Of a stretch of 64,000 nucleotides of DNA, positions 1 through 15,326 are shown piece by piece. Position numbers and translations under genes: made by a program. Origin of the DNA: Geomonas sp. RF6 (lineage in GTDB: Bacteria; Desulfobacterota; Desulfuromonadia; Geobacterales; Geobacteraceae); NCBI RefSeq assembly GCF_021044625.1, contig NZ_CP087999.1, forward strand, positions 1,939,001 through 2,003,000, in the 5' to 3' direction. Position 1 is the first letter of the stretch. The number at the start of each line of letters is the position of its first letter. The notes beneath the pieces were generated by a model. That model was not told where the DNA came from. It searched no databases and saw only the letters and a list, made by a program, of their open reading frames with translations.

Positions 1-1289
<1,289 letters not shown>

Positions 1290-1318
1290 CACCGTCCGTC
1301 GTCGCTGCTGTCTGGAAA

Positions 1319-1359
1319 TGCCGCTCCTGGAAAATTCTCAGGGGCGGCATTTTCGTTTT
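1319..1359 (+). terminator. Rho-independent terminator after gyrB
   Basis: The arms TGCCGCTCCT (1319-1328) and AGGGGCGGCA (1340-1349) pair with one G-T wobble and are followed by a T-rich tract at 1350-1359. It lies 30 bp past the gyrB stop. Confidence 0.8.
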
Positions 1360-1392
1360 GGGCAAGCCTCCCCAGCGCAATGACCCTCTGCA

Positions 1393-1446
1393 GCAAAAAA
1401 CCCCGCCGTGGCTCCAGAAGTAGCTGGAATCAGGGCGGGGTTTTGC
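1393..1446. terminator. Second, bidirectional terminator-like hairpin
   Basis: GCAAAAAACCCCGCC (1393-1407) pairs with GGCGGGGTTTTGC (1434-1446), giving a long stem with A/T flanks that could terminate in either direction. It separates gyrB from the regulator/katG unit. Confidence 0.75.
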
Positions 1447-1468
1447 ATTTGTATGCCTTCATGGCGTC

Positions 1469-1496
1469 TTGACAGTAAGCTTAGCCCCGGTATCAT
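1469..1496 (+). promoter_or_regulatory. Probable sigma70 promoter for the Fur-family regulator
   Basis: TTGACA at 1469-1474 and TATCAT at 1491-1496 are separated by 16 bp, directly after the terminator and about 40-75 bp upstream of the possible starts of the regulator. I saw no clear Fur or PerR box overlapping it. Confidence 0.6.
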
Positions 1497-1568
1497 TTTT
1501 TTCTATTAATAGGAACCAGTACGAATTAGGGGGGCACCATCGAATCTGACGAGATCAAAAAGAGGATC

Positions 1569-1973
1569 GTGCAGGCGCTTCGGGATGAGGGGCTGAAACT
1601 GACTCCGCAGCGCCTTCTGATCATCGATCTTCTCGCCGGGGGGGAAAACCATCCCAGCGCCTGCACCCTCCTTGAGACAGCAAAGGAAAAGGTGCCGAAA
1701 ATAAGCGCCTCGACGGTCTATTACACCTTGAACCTGCTCAAGGGTCTCGGGCTTATCAAGGAACTCGATTTCTACGACAGGGACAACCGTTACGAGCCGA
1801 ATACGGCAGACCATCTCAACCTCATTTGCCTGGGGTGCGGCAAAATCGAAGACTTTCAGGAAGGGGTGCCTGCAGCAGTCGAAGCGATTGAAGAGCGGAC
1901 AGGATTCAGGGCCCATCAGAAGCGACTCGAATACTACGGTTACTGCAGGGATTGCCTGGGGAAGGAAGGTTGA
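1569..1973 (+). CDS. Fur/PerR-family metalloregulator
   Basis: A Fur-superfamily winged-helix repressor, most likely a PerR-type peroxide sensor because it lies 98 bp upstream of katG on the same strand. The protein has the DNA-binding part (LKLTPQRLLIIDLL, about residues 9-22; STVYYTLNLLKGLGLI about 56-71) and two structural-zinc CxxC pairs (CLGC and CRDC) in the C-terminal half. The start is uncertain. GTG 1569 is the first canonical start in the open frame but has only a close-spaced AGAGG. A strong AGGGGGG at 1528-1534 sits just upstream of an in-frame ATC at 1539, which would add ten residues and restore a usual N-terminal helix. PerR versus Fur or Zur cannot be settled from sequence alone. 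Confidence 0.85.
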   Translation: MQALRDEGLKLTPQRLLIIDLLAGGENHPSACTLLETAKEKVPKISASTVYYTLNLLKGLGLIKELDFYDRDNRYEPNTADHLNLICLGCGKIEDFQEGVPAAVEAIEERTGFRAHQKRLEYYGYCRDCLGKEG

Positions 1974-2065
1974 AATCTTCTTTTTGCGCTTCCAATAGGG
2001 GAGGGCTCTGATCGGGTACAGCGCAAATGATCCAGGAGAGGGAATTCCAAGAGCACGGGAGGTAA

Positions 2066-4270
<2,205 letters not shown>

Positions 4271-4335
4271 GCAGGCGTTTTCCCACGGACAGGGCGCAAA
4301 CGAAGGGTGCCGTGGTGCGACATCAACAGCAACGG

Positions 4336-4390
4336 AAGGTCCGGTAGGCGAGTGGGGGCCCTTAGCTCCCTGCGCTGCCGGACCTTTTTT
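4336..4390 (+). terminator. Rho-independent terminator after katG
   Basis: AAGGTCCGG (4336-4344) pairs with the CCGGACC just before a run of six T at 4385-4390. Confidence 0.85.
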
Positions 4391-4774
4391 CGTGGTGGAG
4401 CGGCTTCATGGCCCGCTCACCTCTTCCCCCCTTTACTGGCAGGGTGCCCGCCAGACCTCCCACCGCGGCTTCATCCGCTGAAAGATCCCCCTGCCTAGAC
4501 CCCGCAGCATCACTGCCGCCGTCGTATGAGCGGCACCATCGTCGAGCCCACGCGCTTCACGAGCGCCGACGCGTGTGCCGTGGGAAAGGGGTTTTAATCT
4601 TCGGCTAACTATGTTACTCTCAGCAGCCGCCCAGAGACCGGTCTCTTGCCGGTGGGCTTAGAATTTGCACACAGCGGCGGCCCAGAAGTTGGGTGAGCTT
4701 GACTCCTGCTTTGGCCCCTGTCCCTCCCCCGCAAGGGCGGAGGGGAGTTTGAAATCTGATTGAAGAGGACTTTA
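4391..4774 (+). other. Intergenic region between katG and gyrA
   Basis: No convincing gene. Short open frames here lack ribosome-binding sites and family features. The stretch holds a GC-rich inverted repeat (CCCTCCCCCGC then GCGGAGGGG, about 4724-4747), resembling short GGGAGGG repeats elsewhere in the window, and must contain the gyrA promoter, which I could not place with confidence. GAAGAGGA at 4762-4769 is the gyrA ribosome-binding site. Confidence 0.5.
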
Positions 4775-7273
<2,499 letters not shown>

Positions 7274-7294
7274 CAAGGCGCGGGGAACGAGGCG

Positions 7295-8806
7295 ATGCAG
7301 CCAAGGGAAAAGATAGACCGGACCCTCGTGGCACGCCAGGCGGTGCAGGAGATCGTGCACCGGGTGCGGGACGAAGCTGTGACACTCCAGGAACTGGAGG
7401 AGATCGGTACGCGCCTGAAGGTGGCGGGGGTGTTCGCCCTGAACACCCTCCTGCGGGCTTTGGGGAAGGAGGAAGATCCCGAGCTCATCTCCCGCTACGC
7501 CTATCTCCTCGACTTCTTCGAGGAAGAGGAGTGGCTCTCCCCGCTGATAGGGATAGCGCTCAGGCGCAGGGAACTGCCGGAGCAGGGTAGGGTGGCGCTT
7601 CTCACGGCGCTGCAGGAGTACGGCGTCGACGTGGACGCACCCCCCTTCAGCTCGCTCCTGCCGGTCCATCACCGGCCGGGGGCGCAGCATGGGGCCGAGG
7701 GGAATGCCGAGGCAGATGACGATGTCATAGTCACCTTCCTGGACGATTTCCTGGGGTACTCCACGGAAGTGCAGCTCGGCGCGATCCGGGAGCTCTCGCG
7801 CTCGCAAGAGCCGTGGGTGGTACGCCTTCTGGAGGCACTGCTCTGGCACGAAGACTCTTCCGTCGTGCAGGGGGCGCTGGAGGGGCTGGGGAGGGTGAGA
7901 CTGCAGGGGGCGGCCGACGCCGTCGCCGACTTTCTCAGCGAGTGCGACCCTGCCTTTGCGCCGCTGGCGCAGCACGCCTTGCGCCGGCTTTCCTTCCAGG
8001 GGCTCGTCCCGCAGGAGCGTTGCGCGCCCCTTCCATTTCACCAGGGATACGTCAGCGCCCCGGACGGGGACGGCTACCGCTCCCTCCTGATCTCCCGCTG
8101 GGACGGGGAGGAGAGTCTCGCGGCTCTCTGCATGCAGGTGCACGAGAGGCGGGGGCTTCTGGCGGCCTGGGGAGGCGAAGGGCTCGACGTCTCGGCCTTC
8201 GAGGAAGAGGTGGACGGCTTCGGCGAGCAGGAAGAGCTGTACCGCGTGGAGCCGGAGTATGTGGTGGCGCTGGTACGGGACGCCCTGTACTGGAGCAGGG
8301 ATCTCTCCTGGCTCCCGGCCGACTTCTACCTCAGGCGGCGCATTTTCAGCGGGGTCGACCTCACACCCGCCCCCTTTCGCGCGGCGGTGGAGGATTACCG
8401 GCTTAGCCGCGGCCTGACCTATTTCGAGGGGGAGAGGATCTCCGGGGAACTCCTGGAGGATCCTTTCTGCGCCGGGTGGCTCATGCTGCAGCGCCGCGTC
8501 TACGAGGTAGCGGGGCGCTGCCGGCAGGGGGAGAGCGAGGAGGAAGTACTCGCAGCCCTCTGCGCGGAGCTCATCGCACCGCAGGTGGGGCTCGTCGCCG
8601 CGCGGCTCGTTGCCGTCGCCGATCTCATGAGGGAGTGCGGCAGGGAGCGCTCCACGGTTCTCCAGGTCCTTGGGCTCGCCCGGAGCCTGCAGTCGTACCC
8701 GCTCCCCTACCACCTGCACCCCTTTCTGCGCCGGCTCGCTTCGGAAAGCCTGCGGGTAGCTGCCCGGGCGCTGCAGGAGGGGGAGTGCCCGGCGACGGCG
8801 GGGTGA
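7295..8806 (+). CDS. HEAT-repeat-like protein of unknown function
   Basis: A 503-aa soluble, Glu/Leu-rich protein starting 21 bp after gyrA and probably cotranscribed with it. The N-terminal half consists of paired amphipathic helices resembling HEAT repeats, for example AIRELSRSQEPWVVRLLEALL followed by VVQGALEGLGRV (about residues 165-205). The C-terminal half is not recognised. No signal peptide or membrane segment is seen. HEAT scaffolds usually mediate protein contacts; a specific role is not inferable. My recollection is that a protein of this kind often follows gyrA in Geobacter relatives, which supports it being a real gene. Confidence 0.85.
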   Translation: MQPREKIDRTLVARQAVQEIVHRVRDEAVTLQELEEIGTRLKVAGVFALNTLLRALGKEEDPELISRYAYLLDFFEEEEWLSPLIGIALRRRELPEQGRVALLTALQEYGVDVDAPPFSSLLPVHHRPGAQHGAEGNAEADDDVIVTFLDDFLGYSTEVQLGAIRELSRSQEPWVVRLLEALLWHEDSSVVQGALEGLGRVRLQGAADAVADFLSECDPAFAPLAQHALRRLSFQGLVPQERCAPLPFHQGYVSAPDGDGYRSLLISRWDGEESLAALCMQVHERRGLLAAWGGEGLDVSAFEEEVDGFGEQEELYRVEPEYVVALVRDALYWSRDLSWLPADFYLRRRIFSGVDLTPAPFRAAVEDYRLSRGLTYFEGERISGELLEDPFCAGWLMLQRRVYEVAGRCRQGESEEEVLAALCAELIAPQVGLVAARLVAVADLMRECGRERSTVLQVLGLARSLQSYPLPYHLHPFLRRLASESLRVAARALQEGECPATAG

Positions 8807-8832
8807 TCGCGATCGGGGCGAGCCATTGCGGG

Positions 8833-8872
8833 TTCCGGCAGCTTGCCGGGAAGCGGCTTATCCCGGCCTACA
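8833..8872. repeat. REP/BIME-like repeat, decayed copy (one clear arm)
   Basis: The arm at 8844-8872 reads TTGCCGGGAAGCGGCTTATC then CCGGCCTACA, the G-type arm of the family described at 14004. The other arm is only a remnant (TTCCGGCA at 8833-8840). Confidence 0.7.
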
Positions 8873-8944
8873 TTGCTACATTGCACAACGAACGAGGAAG
8901 AACATTTTTTGCCGGCTTTGGATGAACGGATAGGGGAGGGGATC

Positions 8945-9952
8945 ATGGCGGACAAGATAGCGGTAGTCGGTGCCGGAAGCTGGGGGACGACCTTGGCAAA
9001 CCTGCTGGCCAAGAAGGGGCACGACGTGACCCTCTGGGGGCACGAGCCGGAACTGGTACGCGAGATGCGCGAGACGCGGGAGAACAGCGTCTACCTCCCA
9101 GGGATCACCCTCTCCCCGAATCTCGCCTTTACCAACTCCTTCGAGGAGGTGTACGCCGGGTGCCGCATGGTGCTCTGTGTCGTCCCCTCGCAGCTGGTGC
9201 GCACCGTCATGGGAAAATCGGTCCCCTTGATCCCGCGCGACAGCATCGTGGTGAGCGCATCGAAGGGGATCGAGGTCGACACCCTCGCCACCGTCTCGGA
9301 GATCTACCAGGAGATTCTCCCTCCCGAGCAGTACGCCCGCTTCAGCGCAATCTCGGGACCGAGCTTTGCGCGGGAGGTGGCGCAGGAGATGCCGACGGCA
9401 GTTGCCGCCGCCTCCGAGTCTGAGGAGACCGCCTGCCAGGTCCAGGAGGCCTTCACCACGAACTACTTCCGGGTCTATCGCAACTCCGACGTGACCGGTG
9501 TGGAGCTCGGGGGGGCGGTGAAAAACGTCATCGCCATCGCCGCGGGGATCTCCGACGGGCTCGGCTTCGGCTACAACACGAGGGCGGCGCTCATCACCCG
9601 CGGCCTTGCCGAAATAGCCCGCCTCGGCATCGCCATGGGGGCGCAGCCGGCGACCTTTGCCGGGCTTGCCGGGATGGGGGACCTCGTCCTTACCTGCACC
9701 GGCGACCTTTCCAGGAATCGCACCGTGGGGGTTCAGCTCGGGCAGGGGAGGACCCTCTCCGAGATCCTTGGGGAGATGCGCATGGTAGCCGAAGGGGTGA
9801 AGACGACGGAGTCGACCTACAACCTGTCAAAAAAGCTCGGCGTCGACATGCCGATCACCCACAAGATGTACGAGATCCTTTACGAGGACAAGCCGGCGCG
9901 CGACGCGGTCATCGAGCTCATGACCCGCGACCTGAAGGCGGAAGGGATCTAA
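8945..9952 (+). CDS. gpsA: Glycerol-3-phosphate dehydrogenase [NAD(P)+]
   Basis: Reduces dihydroxyacetone phosphate to sn-glycerol 3-phosphate for phospholipid synthesis. 335 aa from ATG 8945, chosen because GGGGAGGGG lies immediately upstream (8932-8941); an in-frame start at 8843 would add a non-conserved leader reading through a repeat arm. The N-terminal Rossmann motif is VVGAGSWGTTLA, with SASKGIEVD, GPSFAREVA and the catalytic-lysine region GGAVKNVIAIAAGISDGLG (about residues 188-206). GLAGMGDLVLTC is also typical. Confidence 0.97.
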   Translation: MADKIAVVGAGSWGTTLANLLAKKGHDVTLWGHEPELVREMRETRENSVYLPGITLSPNLAFTNSFEEVYAGCRMVLCVVPSQLVRTVMGKSVPLIPRDSIVVSASKGIEVDTLATVSEIYQEILPPEQYARFSAISGPSFAREVAQEMPTAVAAASESEETACQVQEAFTTNYFRVYRNSDVTGVELGGAVKNVIAIAAGISDGLGFGYNTRAALITRGLAEIARLGIAMGAQPATFAGLAGMGDLVLTCTGDLSRNRTVGVQLGQGRTLSEILGEMRMVAEGVKTTESTYNLSKKLGVDMPITHKMYEILYEDKPARDAVIELMTRDLKAEGI

Positions 9953-10155
9953 TTAACCATTGCTGCTTTCGTTGTGGTAGAATCGTGTGACCCCGCGCGG
10001 TTACTGCGGTTTCGGTGCACCGAACCGAGGGCCATCCTCCACACGGAGGAAGGAAGGCTTGACCGACAAAAGTGACAGCTCTGACACATGGACCACGTCG
10101 GGACCGTGACCGCGTGGAGGCGCCGGCGCGGCGAGCCGATATCAAGGGATAGGTC

Positions 10156-12462
10156 ATGCACCCACGTTTTGGCATACGAACAAAACTGCTCCTGTCCATC
10201 CTCGCCATCCTCCTTACCTCCTACTCTACCCTCATCTACTCCACCATGAAGACCCTCTCGGCCACGATCCGCGCCGAGATCGATCGCAACCTCGAGACGA
10301 ACCTCAAGTTTGCCCGCAGCCAGTACCTGGACCGCGCCCTCATTGCGAAGCACACCCTGATGAACCCGGTAACCGCGCCGAACGTCCAGGAGGACCTGAA
10401 GCACGGCCGCTACGCAGTTTTCTCCGAGCGGGTGGCCCGCTGGCACACCCTGCTCCCCTTCATGGACGTCGTCCTCCTCCTCGACGGGCACAAGCGTGTC
10501 GTGGCGGGTGCGGCGATGGAAGGGGGGGCGTCGGTGCCGTACGTGGTGGATCAGGCGATCACCTCCAGAAAGCCGGTCGTCTCCACGGAGATCGTCTCCG
10601 ACTCCTTTCTTTGTAACTCCGGCGCCTCGGACTTTTGCCGCGGCAAGAGAGGGAAAGGGGAGGAACTGGCGGTGCTGGTGGCGCTGCCGGTGGTCGCCGC
10701 CGACGGCGAGGTGGTGGGGTGCGTCCTTACCGCCGAGGTCTTGGACGGCAACGACAACCTTCCGGCCCAGGTGAAGGGGAGCGAGGTCGACTGCTTCATC
10801 ACCCAGCGCGACCTGCGGGTCGCCAGCAGCCTGAACGAGGAGAAGGCGGGGACCCTCTCGCCGCAGGTCCTGGACGTGCTGGAGCGCGGGGAGCAGTTCC
10901 GCGGTGAGCTGAAGGTAGGGGGGCGCATGTACGAGACCGCCATCGACCCCCTCATGAACAGCAGGGGGGACTTCGTCGGGTCGATCGCCGTGGCGGTCTC
11001 CACCGAGCGCTTCAAGGCGATGCGCCGTGAGAACCTGGCGAACATCTTCGCCTCCGCCTCCCTGGGGATTCTCTGCTGCTTCGCCATCGCCTTTCTCGCC
11101 AGCCGCAAGCTCACCGGGCACCTGCGCCAGCTCGCCAGAGGGGTGAAGAGGATCGAGGAAGGGGACCTGGACCAGCGGGTGGAGGAACATTACGGTGACG
11201 AGGTAGGGATCCTGGCGAGCTCCTTCAACAGGATGGCGGAGGCGCTGAAGGAACGGGACCGGATCATCAGGCTGAAGACCTCCGATCTTGAGGAGCTGAA
11301 CGGGCAGCTGGAGAAGAAGGTTGCCGAGCGCACCTCCGCCCTCACCATGGAGATGGGGAGGCTGGAGGCGGTGCTGACCGGGATGGCGGAAGGCGTGGTG
11401 GTGACGGACAAGGTGAACCGCGTCATTCTCTTCAACCCTGCCGCCCAGCAGCTCTTCGAGCTCGTGCCGTACCGGGTGCTCGGGCAGGGGATCGAGCAGG
11501 TGTGCGCCATGGGAGGGCTCGGCGCACTCGCGGCGGTGATCGCTGAGGTCGCGGCAACAGTCGGCGGGGAGCGGCGCAAGGAGGAGCTGGAGGTGAAGGG
11601 GAAGCGCCTGCACGTCTTCATCTCCTCCCTTGCGGACGAAATGGGGAAGTTTGCCGGCCTCGTCATGTCCATCAGGGACGTCACCGTGGAGCAGGAGGTG
11701 GACCGGATGAAGACCGATTTCATCTCCACCGTCTCTCACGAGCTGAAGACGCCGCTCACCTCCATGAAGGGATCGCTCCAGCTTCTTCTGAACCGCGGCA
11801 AGTGGCTCACCGAGACGGAAAGGCAGCTCCTCTCGGTGTGCTTTCGCAACACCCAGCGCCTGATTCGCCTGATCAGCGAGATCCTGGACATCTCCGGGAT
11901 CGAGTCCGGCGGCATGGCGTTCAACTTCCGCCCTGTCTCCATAGCGGAGGTGGCGGTGTACGCCATCGAGGAGATAAAGAGCCTCGCCATGGGACGGGGG
12001 ATCTCCATCGTGAACTCGGTCGGTGAGCACCTGCCGAAGGTGTACGGCGACAGCGACAGGCTGATCCAGGTCGTCACCAACCTCCTCTCCAACGCGGTGA
12101 AGTTCTCCCCGGAGGGGAAGGTCGTCATGGTTTCCGCCCAGCAGGAGGGGAACTACGTGACGGTGTCGGTGGCCGATCGCGGCCAGGCGATAGAGTGGGC
12201 CGACCGGGACAAGCTTTTCAAGAAGTTTCAGCAGATAGAGAGCGCGGAGCGTGGCAAGAGCGGTGGGACCGGGCTTGGTCTTGCCATCTGCAAGGAGATA
12301 GTGGAGCGTCACCACGGGCGGATCTACTACACGGCGCCAAAGGAGCAGGGAAACGTCTTCAGCTTCACGGTGCCGATCATAGGGGAGGGGCATGGAAAAG
12401 GACAGGATTCTGATAGTGGACGACGAGCCGGACATAGCCCTGATCCTCAAGCTACAGCTTGA
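10156..12462 (+). CDS. Membrane sensor histidine kinase (periplasmic sensor-HAMP-PAS-HisKA-HATPase)
   Basis: A 768-aa two-component sensor. Order: TM1 about residues 10-30, a periplasmic Cache-like sensor to about 290, TM2 about 295-314, HAMP (from about 315), a coiled coil, a PAS domain about 405-490, HisKA with the phospho-acceptor in STVSHELKTPLTS (His about 527), and a HATPase (QVVTNLLSNAVKFS near 638, GGTGLGLAICKEI later). The DxGxG box reads DRGQAI, a slightly degenerate ATP-lid motif. The 3' end overlaps the next gene by 71 bp, so the pair is translationally coupled. The ligand is unknown. Confidence 0.93.
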   Translation: MHPRFGIRTKLLLSILAILLTSYSTLIYSTMKTLSATIRAEIDRNLETNLKFARSQYLDRALIAKHTLMNPVTAPNVQEDLKHGRYAVFSERVARWHTLLPFMDVVLLLDGHKRVVAGAAMEGGASVPYVVDQAITSRKPVVSTEIVSDSFLCNSGASDFCRGKRGKGEELAVLVALPVVAADGEVVGCVLTAEVLDGNDNLPAQVKGSEVDCFITQRDLRVASSLNEEKAGTLSPQVLDVLERGEQFRGELKVGGRMYETAIDPLMNSRGDFVGSIAVAVSTERFKAMRRENLANIFASASLGILCCFAIAFLASRKLTGHLRQLARGVKRIEEGDLDQRVEEHYGDEVGILASSFNRMAEALKERDRIIRLKTSDLEELNGQLEKKVAERTSALTMEMGRLEAVLTGMAEGVVVTDKVNRVILFNPAAQQLFELVPYRVLGQGIEQVCAMGGLGALAAVIAEVAATVGGERRKEELEVKGKRLHVFISSLADEMGKFAGLVMSIRDVTVEQEVDRMKTDFISTVSHELKTPLTSMKGSLQLLLNRGKWLTETERQLLSVCFRNTQRLIRLISEILDISGIESGGMAFNFRPVSIAEVAVYAIEEIKSLAMGRGISIVNSVGEHLPKVYGDSDRLIQVVTNLLSNAVKFSPEGKVVMVSAQQEGNYVTVSVADRGQAIEWADRDKLFKKFQQIESAERGKSGGTGLGLAICKEIVERHHGRIYYTAPKEQGNVFSFTVPIIGEGHGKGQDSDSGRRAGHSPDPQATA

Positions 12463-13927
12463 GGATGCCGGGTTCGACACGTTGTGGGCCCGCGACGGCG
12501 TCGAGGCGCTCGAAGCCCTCGCTGCGCACCCCTTCTCCCTGATCATGCTGGACATAAAGATGCCCCGCATGGACGGAATGGAAGTGCTGGACCGGATCCA
12601 GGGTGGGGAAATCCCCGTCGTCATGATGACCGCGCACGGCAGCGAGGACATCGCGGTCGACGCCATGAAAAAGGGTGCGGTCGACTACATCTCCAAGCCG
12701 TTTTCCGACGACGACCTGCTCCAGAAGGTGAAGCGCGCCCTGGCGCAGGACCGGACCAGGAAGGAGAACGCCCGCCTCTCCCGCCAGCTCGAAGAGGAGC
12801 GGCTGAAGATGCAGGCGGTGCTGAACGGCATGGCAGATCTTCTCCTGGCTGTGGACACGGAAGGGCGCATCATCACCACCAGCCGCCGCGCCGAGCTTAT
12901 CCTCGGTGACGGTGCACAGCTCCAGGGGAAGAGGCTGGCGGAGGTGGTGAAGGCGGAGATCCCCGGCGGCGAGCTCCCCAGCGTCTGCGTGCTGCGGACC
13001 GGCGAGCCGTGCCTCGACGTTGCCTACACGATCGTCACCGGCTCCCGCGAGGTGCCGGTTCTCTCCAGCGCGGCGCCCCTGTTAAACGGCGAAGGGGAGC
13101 TCGTGGGGAGCGTGGAGATGATAAGGGACATCTCTAAGCTGAAGGAGCTGGAGCAGGAGAAGGAAGACTTCGTGAGCATGCTCACCCACGACCTGAAGTC
13201 CCCGATAACGGCGGTGGTAGGCTCCATCGATCTCGTGCGCGAGCGAAAGCTCGGGCCGATCAACGAGGAGCAGCGCGAGTATCTCAATGCGGCGGTGGAG
13301 AGCTGCGAGGAGATGGTGGAGATGATCGACACCCTCCTCGGGGTGCACAAGTTCGAGGCGGGAAAGATGCGGCTCTACTTCAGGCACGAGGACGCCGACG
13401 CCCTCATCAAGAGAAGCCTCGCCAAGTTCCAGACCCTCGCCCAGCGCGGCGGTATTACCCTCTCCTTTGACGCCTCGCCGGGGGTGCCGCAGATCTCCGT
13501 GGACCGCAGCGCCTTCAGCCGTATCCTCGGGAACCTCCTCTCCAACGCGGTGAAGTTCACTCCGGAAGGGGGGGAGATAGTGGTACGGCTCGACACCGTT
13601 GCCGATGCCTCGGCACTGGCGTCGGTCATCCCCCCCCAGAGCTACCCGGCGTGGGAGCTGCCGCGCGGCGGCCCCTTCGTACGAATCACCGTGCGGGATA
13701 CGGGGGTAGGCATCCCGCAGGAAGCGCTCGGCACCATCTTCGACCGTTTCGTGCAGGCAAAGAACAGGCGCCTCGGAAAGACGCGCGGCACCGGGCTCGG
13801 GCTCGCCTTCTGCCGCAAGGCGATAGACGCGCACCACGGATTCATCTGGGCCGAGAGCGAGCCGGGGAAGGGGAGCCTCTTCACCATCCTCTTCCCGGCC
13901 GTACTGGAGGAAGAAGAGGACGGGTAG
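12392..13927 (+). CDS. Hybrid response regulator-histidine kinase (REC-PAS-HisKA-HATPase)
   Basis: 511 aa, soluble. An N-terminal receiver (DDEPDIALIL; phospho-acceptor in LIMLDIKMPRMDG, about Asp 53) is followed by PAS (about 135-250), HisKA (SMLTHDLKSPITAV, His about 266) and a HATPase (NLLSNAVKFTPEGG; GTGLGLAFCRKAI). Start ATG 12392 has GGGGAGGGG directly upstream, inside the 3' end of the preceding kinase gene. It is probably the phosphorelay partner of that kinase; no DNA-binding output domain is present, so the signal must pass on to another protein. Confidence 0.92.
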   Translation: MEKDRILIVDDEPDIALILKLQLEDAGFDTLWARDGVEALEALAAHPFSLIMLDIKMPRMDGMEVLDRIQGGEIPVVMMTAHGSEDIAVDAMKKGAVDYISKPFSDDDLLQKVKRALAQDRTRKENARLSRQLEEERLKMQAVLNGMADLLLAVDTEGRIITTSRRAELILGDGAQLQGKRLAEVVKAEIPGGELPSVCVLRTGEPCLDVAYTIVTGSREVPVLSSAAPLLNGEGELVGSVEMIRDISKLKELEQEKEDFVSMLTHDLKSPITAVVGSIDLVRERKLGPINEEQREYLNAAVESCEEMVEMIDTLLGVHKFEAGKMRLYFRHEDADALIKRSLAKFQTLAQRGGITLSFDASPGVPQISVDRSAFSRILGNLLSNAVKFTPEGGEIVVRLDTVADASALASVIPPQSYPAWELPRGGPFVRITVRDTGVGIPQEALGTIFDRFVQAKNRRLGKTRGTGLGLAFCRKAIDAHHGFIWAESEPGKGSLFTILFPAVLEEEEDG

Positions 13928-14003
13928 GGGGGGCTAAGCCGCCGGAAGCACACCTCCTTCACGTTTCAGGGGGAGGACGGGATGCGGTTCGACGCGCTTT
14001 GCA

Positions 14004-14098
14004 TGTACGGCCGGAATAAGCGATAGCGTTTCCGGCATTCGCTGCTGCCGCGCCTGCGGGTGGACTGCCGGGAACGCGCCGCTTATCCCGGCCTACAT
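14004..14098. repeat. REP/BIME-like element (A-type arm left, G-type arm right)
   Basis: Left arm from 14004 contains CCGGAATAAGCG and CGTTTCCGGCA. The right arm, inverted, contains TGCCGGGAACG and CTTATCCCGGCCTACA, ending at 14097. The linker is about 35 bp. Each arm can form its own hairpin (CCGGAA/TTCCGG or CCGGGA/TCCCGG), and the whole element can fold as one large cruciform. It lies between two kinase genes. This is the reference description for the family. Confidence 0.9.
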
Positions 14099-14222
14099 GG
14101 ACAGAAACGGCAGCCTCCATCACAATTGCAGTGAACTTCCGGCACACCGGCAAGAGGCGTTGACGTAGCATGCGAAGCTTGATTACCTTTTCTGGAACGG
14201 TCCTTCGGGACGGGGAGGGTGA

Positions 14223-15278
14223 GTGGCACCACGGCATGACGAGGAAACATACCGGACGCTTTTCGAACTGAGTCCTCAGCCGATGTGGGTCTGCGAGGTG
14301 GAAACGCGCAAGCTCGTGGCCGTCAATGAGGCGGCGCTTGCCATGTACGGCTACACCAGGCGCGAGTTCCTCGACCTTTCGGTGCGGCAGATCGTGCGGG
14401 AGGGGAGTACCGCGCAGGGGTGGGAACGCCATCTGCGCAGGGACGAGACCCTTTTCCTCGTGCGCACGGAACGAAAAGAGCTCGACTTCGGCGGGGCGCG
14501 GGCGCAGCTCGTGCTTCTTCTCGACTCCGTGCAGAAGGTAAGCGAGGAACCGGCGGAGCAGATCGCGGAGCTCGAGCGGCAACTCTCGGAGTGCCGGACG
14601 CGGCTTGAGGCATCGAACAAGGAGCTGGAGACCTTCAGCTACTCCGTCTCCCACGACCTGCGCGCGCCGCTGAGGCACATCGATGGCTTCAGCAAGGCGC
14701 TCCTGGACGATTACGGCGACAAGCTCGACGAGGAGGGGAAGGAGTACCTGGGACGGATTTGCCAGGCGACGCAGAAGATGGGGCAGCTCATCGACGATGT
14801 GCTGAAGATGGCGCGCGTCACCAGGGCGGAGCTCGACAGGCAGAACGTGAACCTGAGCGTCGTCGCACAGGTCATCGCGCTGGAAATGAAGCACGCCGAC
14901 CCCGCCCGGCAGGTGGAATTCCACATAGAGAAGGGGCTCACCGCCCATGCCGACCCGCGGCTGACCCGGCTCCTCCTGGAGAACCTCCTCGGAAACGCCT
15001 GGAAGTTCACCGGGAAGAGGGAGGATGCGCTTATCGAGTTCGGCGCCACCGAAGGGGAGGGGGAGACCGTGTACTTCGTGCGCGACAACGGGGCCGGCTT
15101 CGACATGGCGTATGCCGGGAAGCTCTTCTCCCTCTTCCAGAGGCTGCACCGGGCGGACGAATTCGAAGGGAGCGGCGTAGGTCTTGCGGTGGCGCACCGG
15201 ATCGTGCGCAGGCACGGCGGGAGGATCTGGGGGGAAGGGAGCCCCGGCTCCGGCGCCACCTTCTATTTCACGCTGTAG
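14223..15278 (+). CDS. PAS-domain histidine kinase
   Basis: 351 aa, cytosolic: one PAS domain (about 8-110, FELSPQPMWVCEVETRKLVAVN start), HisKA with YSVSHDLRAPLRHIDGF (His about 145), and a HATPase (LLENLLGNAWKFTGKR; GSGVGLAVAHRIVRRHGG). This HisKA subtype resembles those of phytochrome-like kinases. GTG 14223 is preferred because GGGGAGGG lies four bases upstream. It sits 48 bp before a REC-PAS-GAF kinase and is probably cotranscribed with it. Confidence 0.9.
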   Translation: MAPRHDEETYRTLFELSPQPMWVCEVETRKLVAVNEAALAMYGYTRREFLDLSVRQIVREGSTAQGWERHLRRDETLFLVRTERKELDFGGARAQLVLLLDSVQKVSEEPAEQIAELERQLSECRTRLEASNKELETFSYSVSHDLRAPLRHIDGFSKALLDDYGDKLDEEGKEYLGRICQATQKMGQLIDDVLKMARVTRAELDRQNVNLSVVAQVIALEMKHADPARQVEFHIEKGLTAHADPRLTRLLLENLLGNAWKFTGKREDALIEFGATEGEGETVYFVRDNGAGFDMAYAGKLFSLFQRLHRADEFEGSGVGLAVAHRIVRRHGGRIWGEGSPGSGATFYFTL

Positions 15279-15326
15279 CGGAGTAGGATAAAGAAGGCCA
15301 GAAAGAGCGGAATAGCGAAGGTCCAC

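Noticed and set aside
9949-12666. 905-codon minus-strand frame opposite the first kinase
   Set aside because: Shadow of the kinase gene, which has complete domains on the plus strand.
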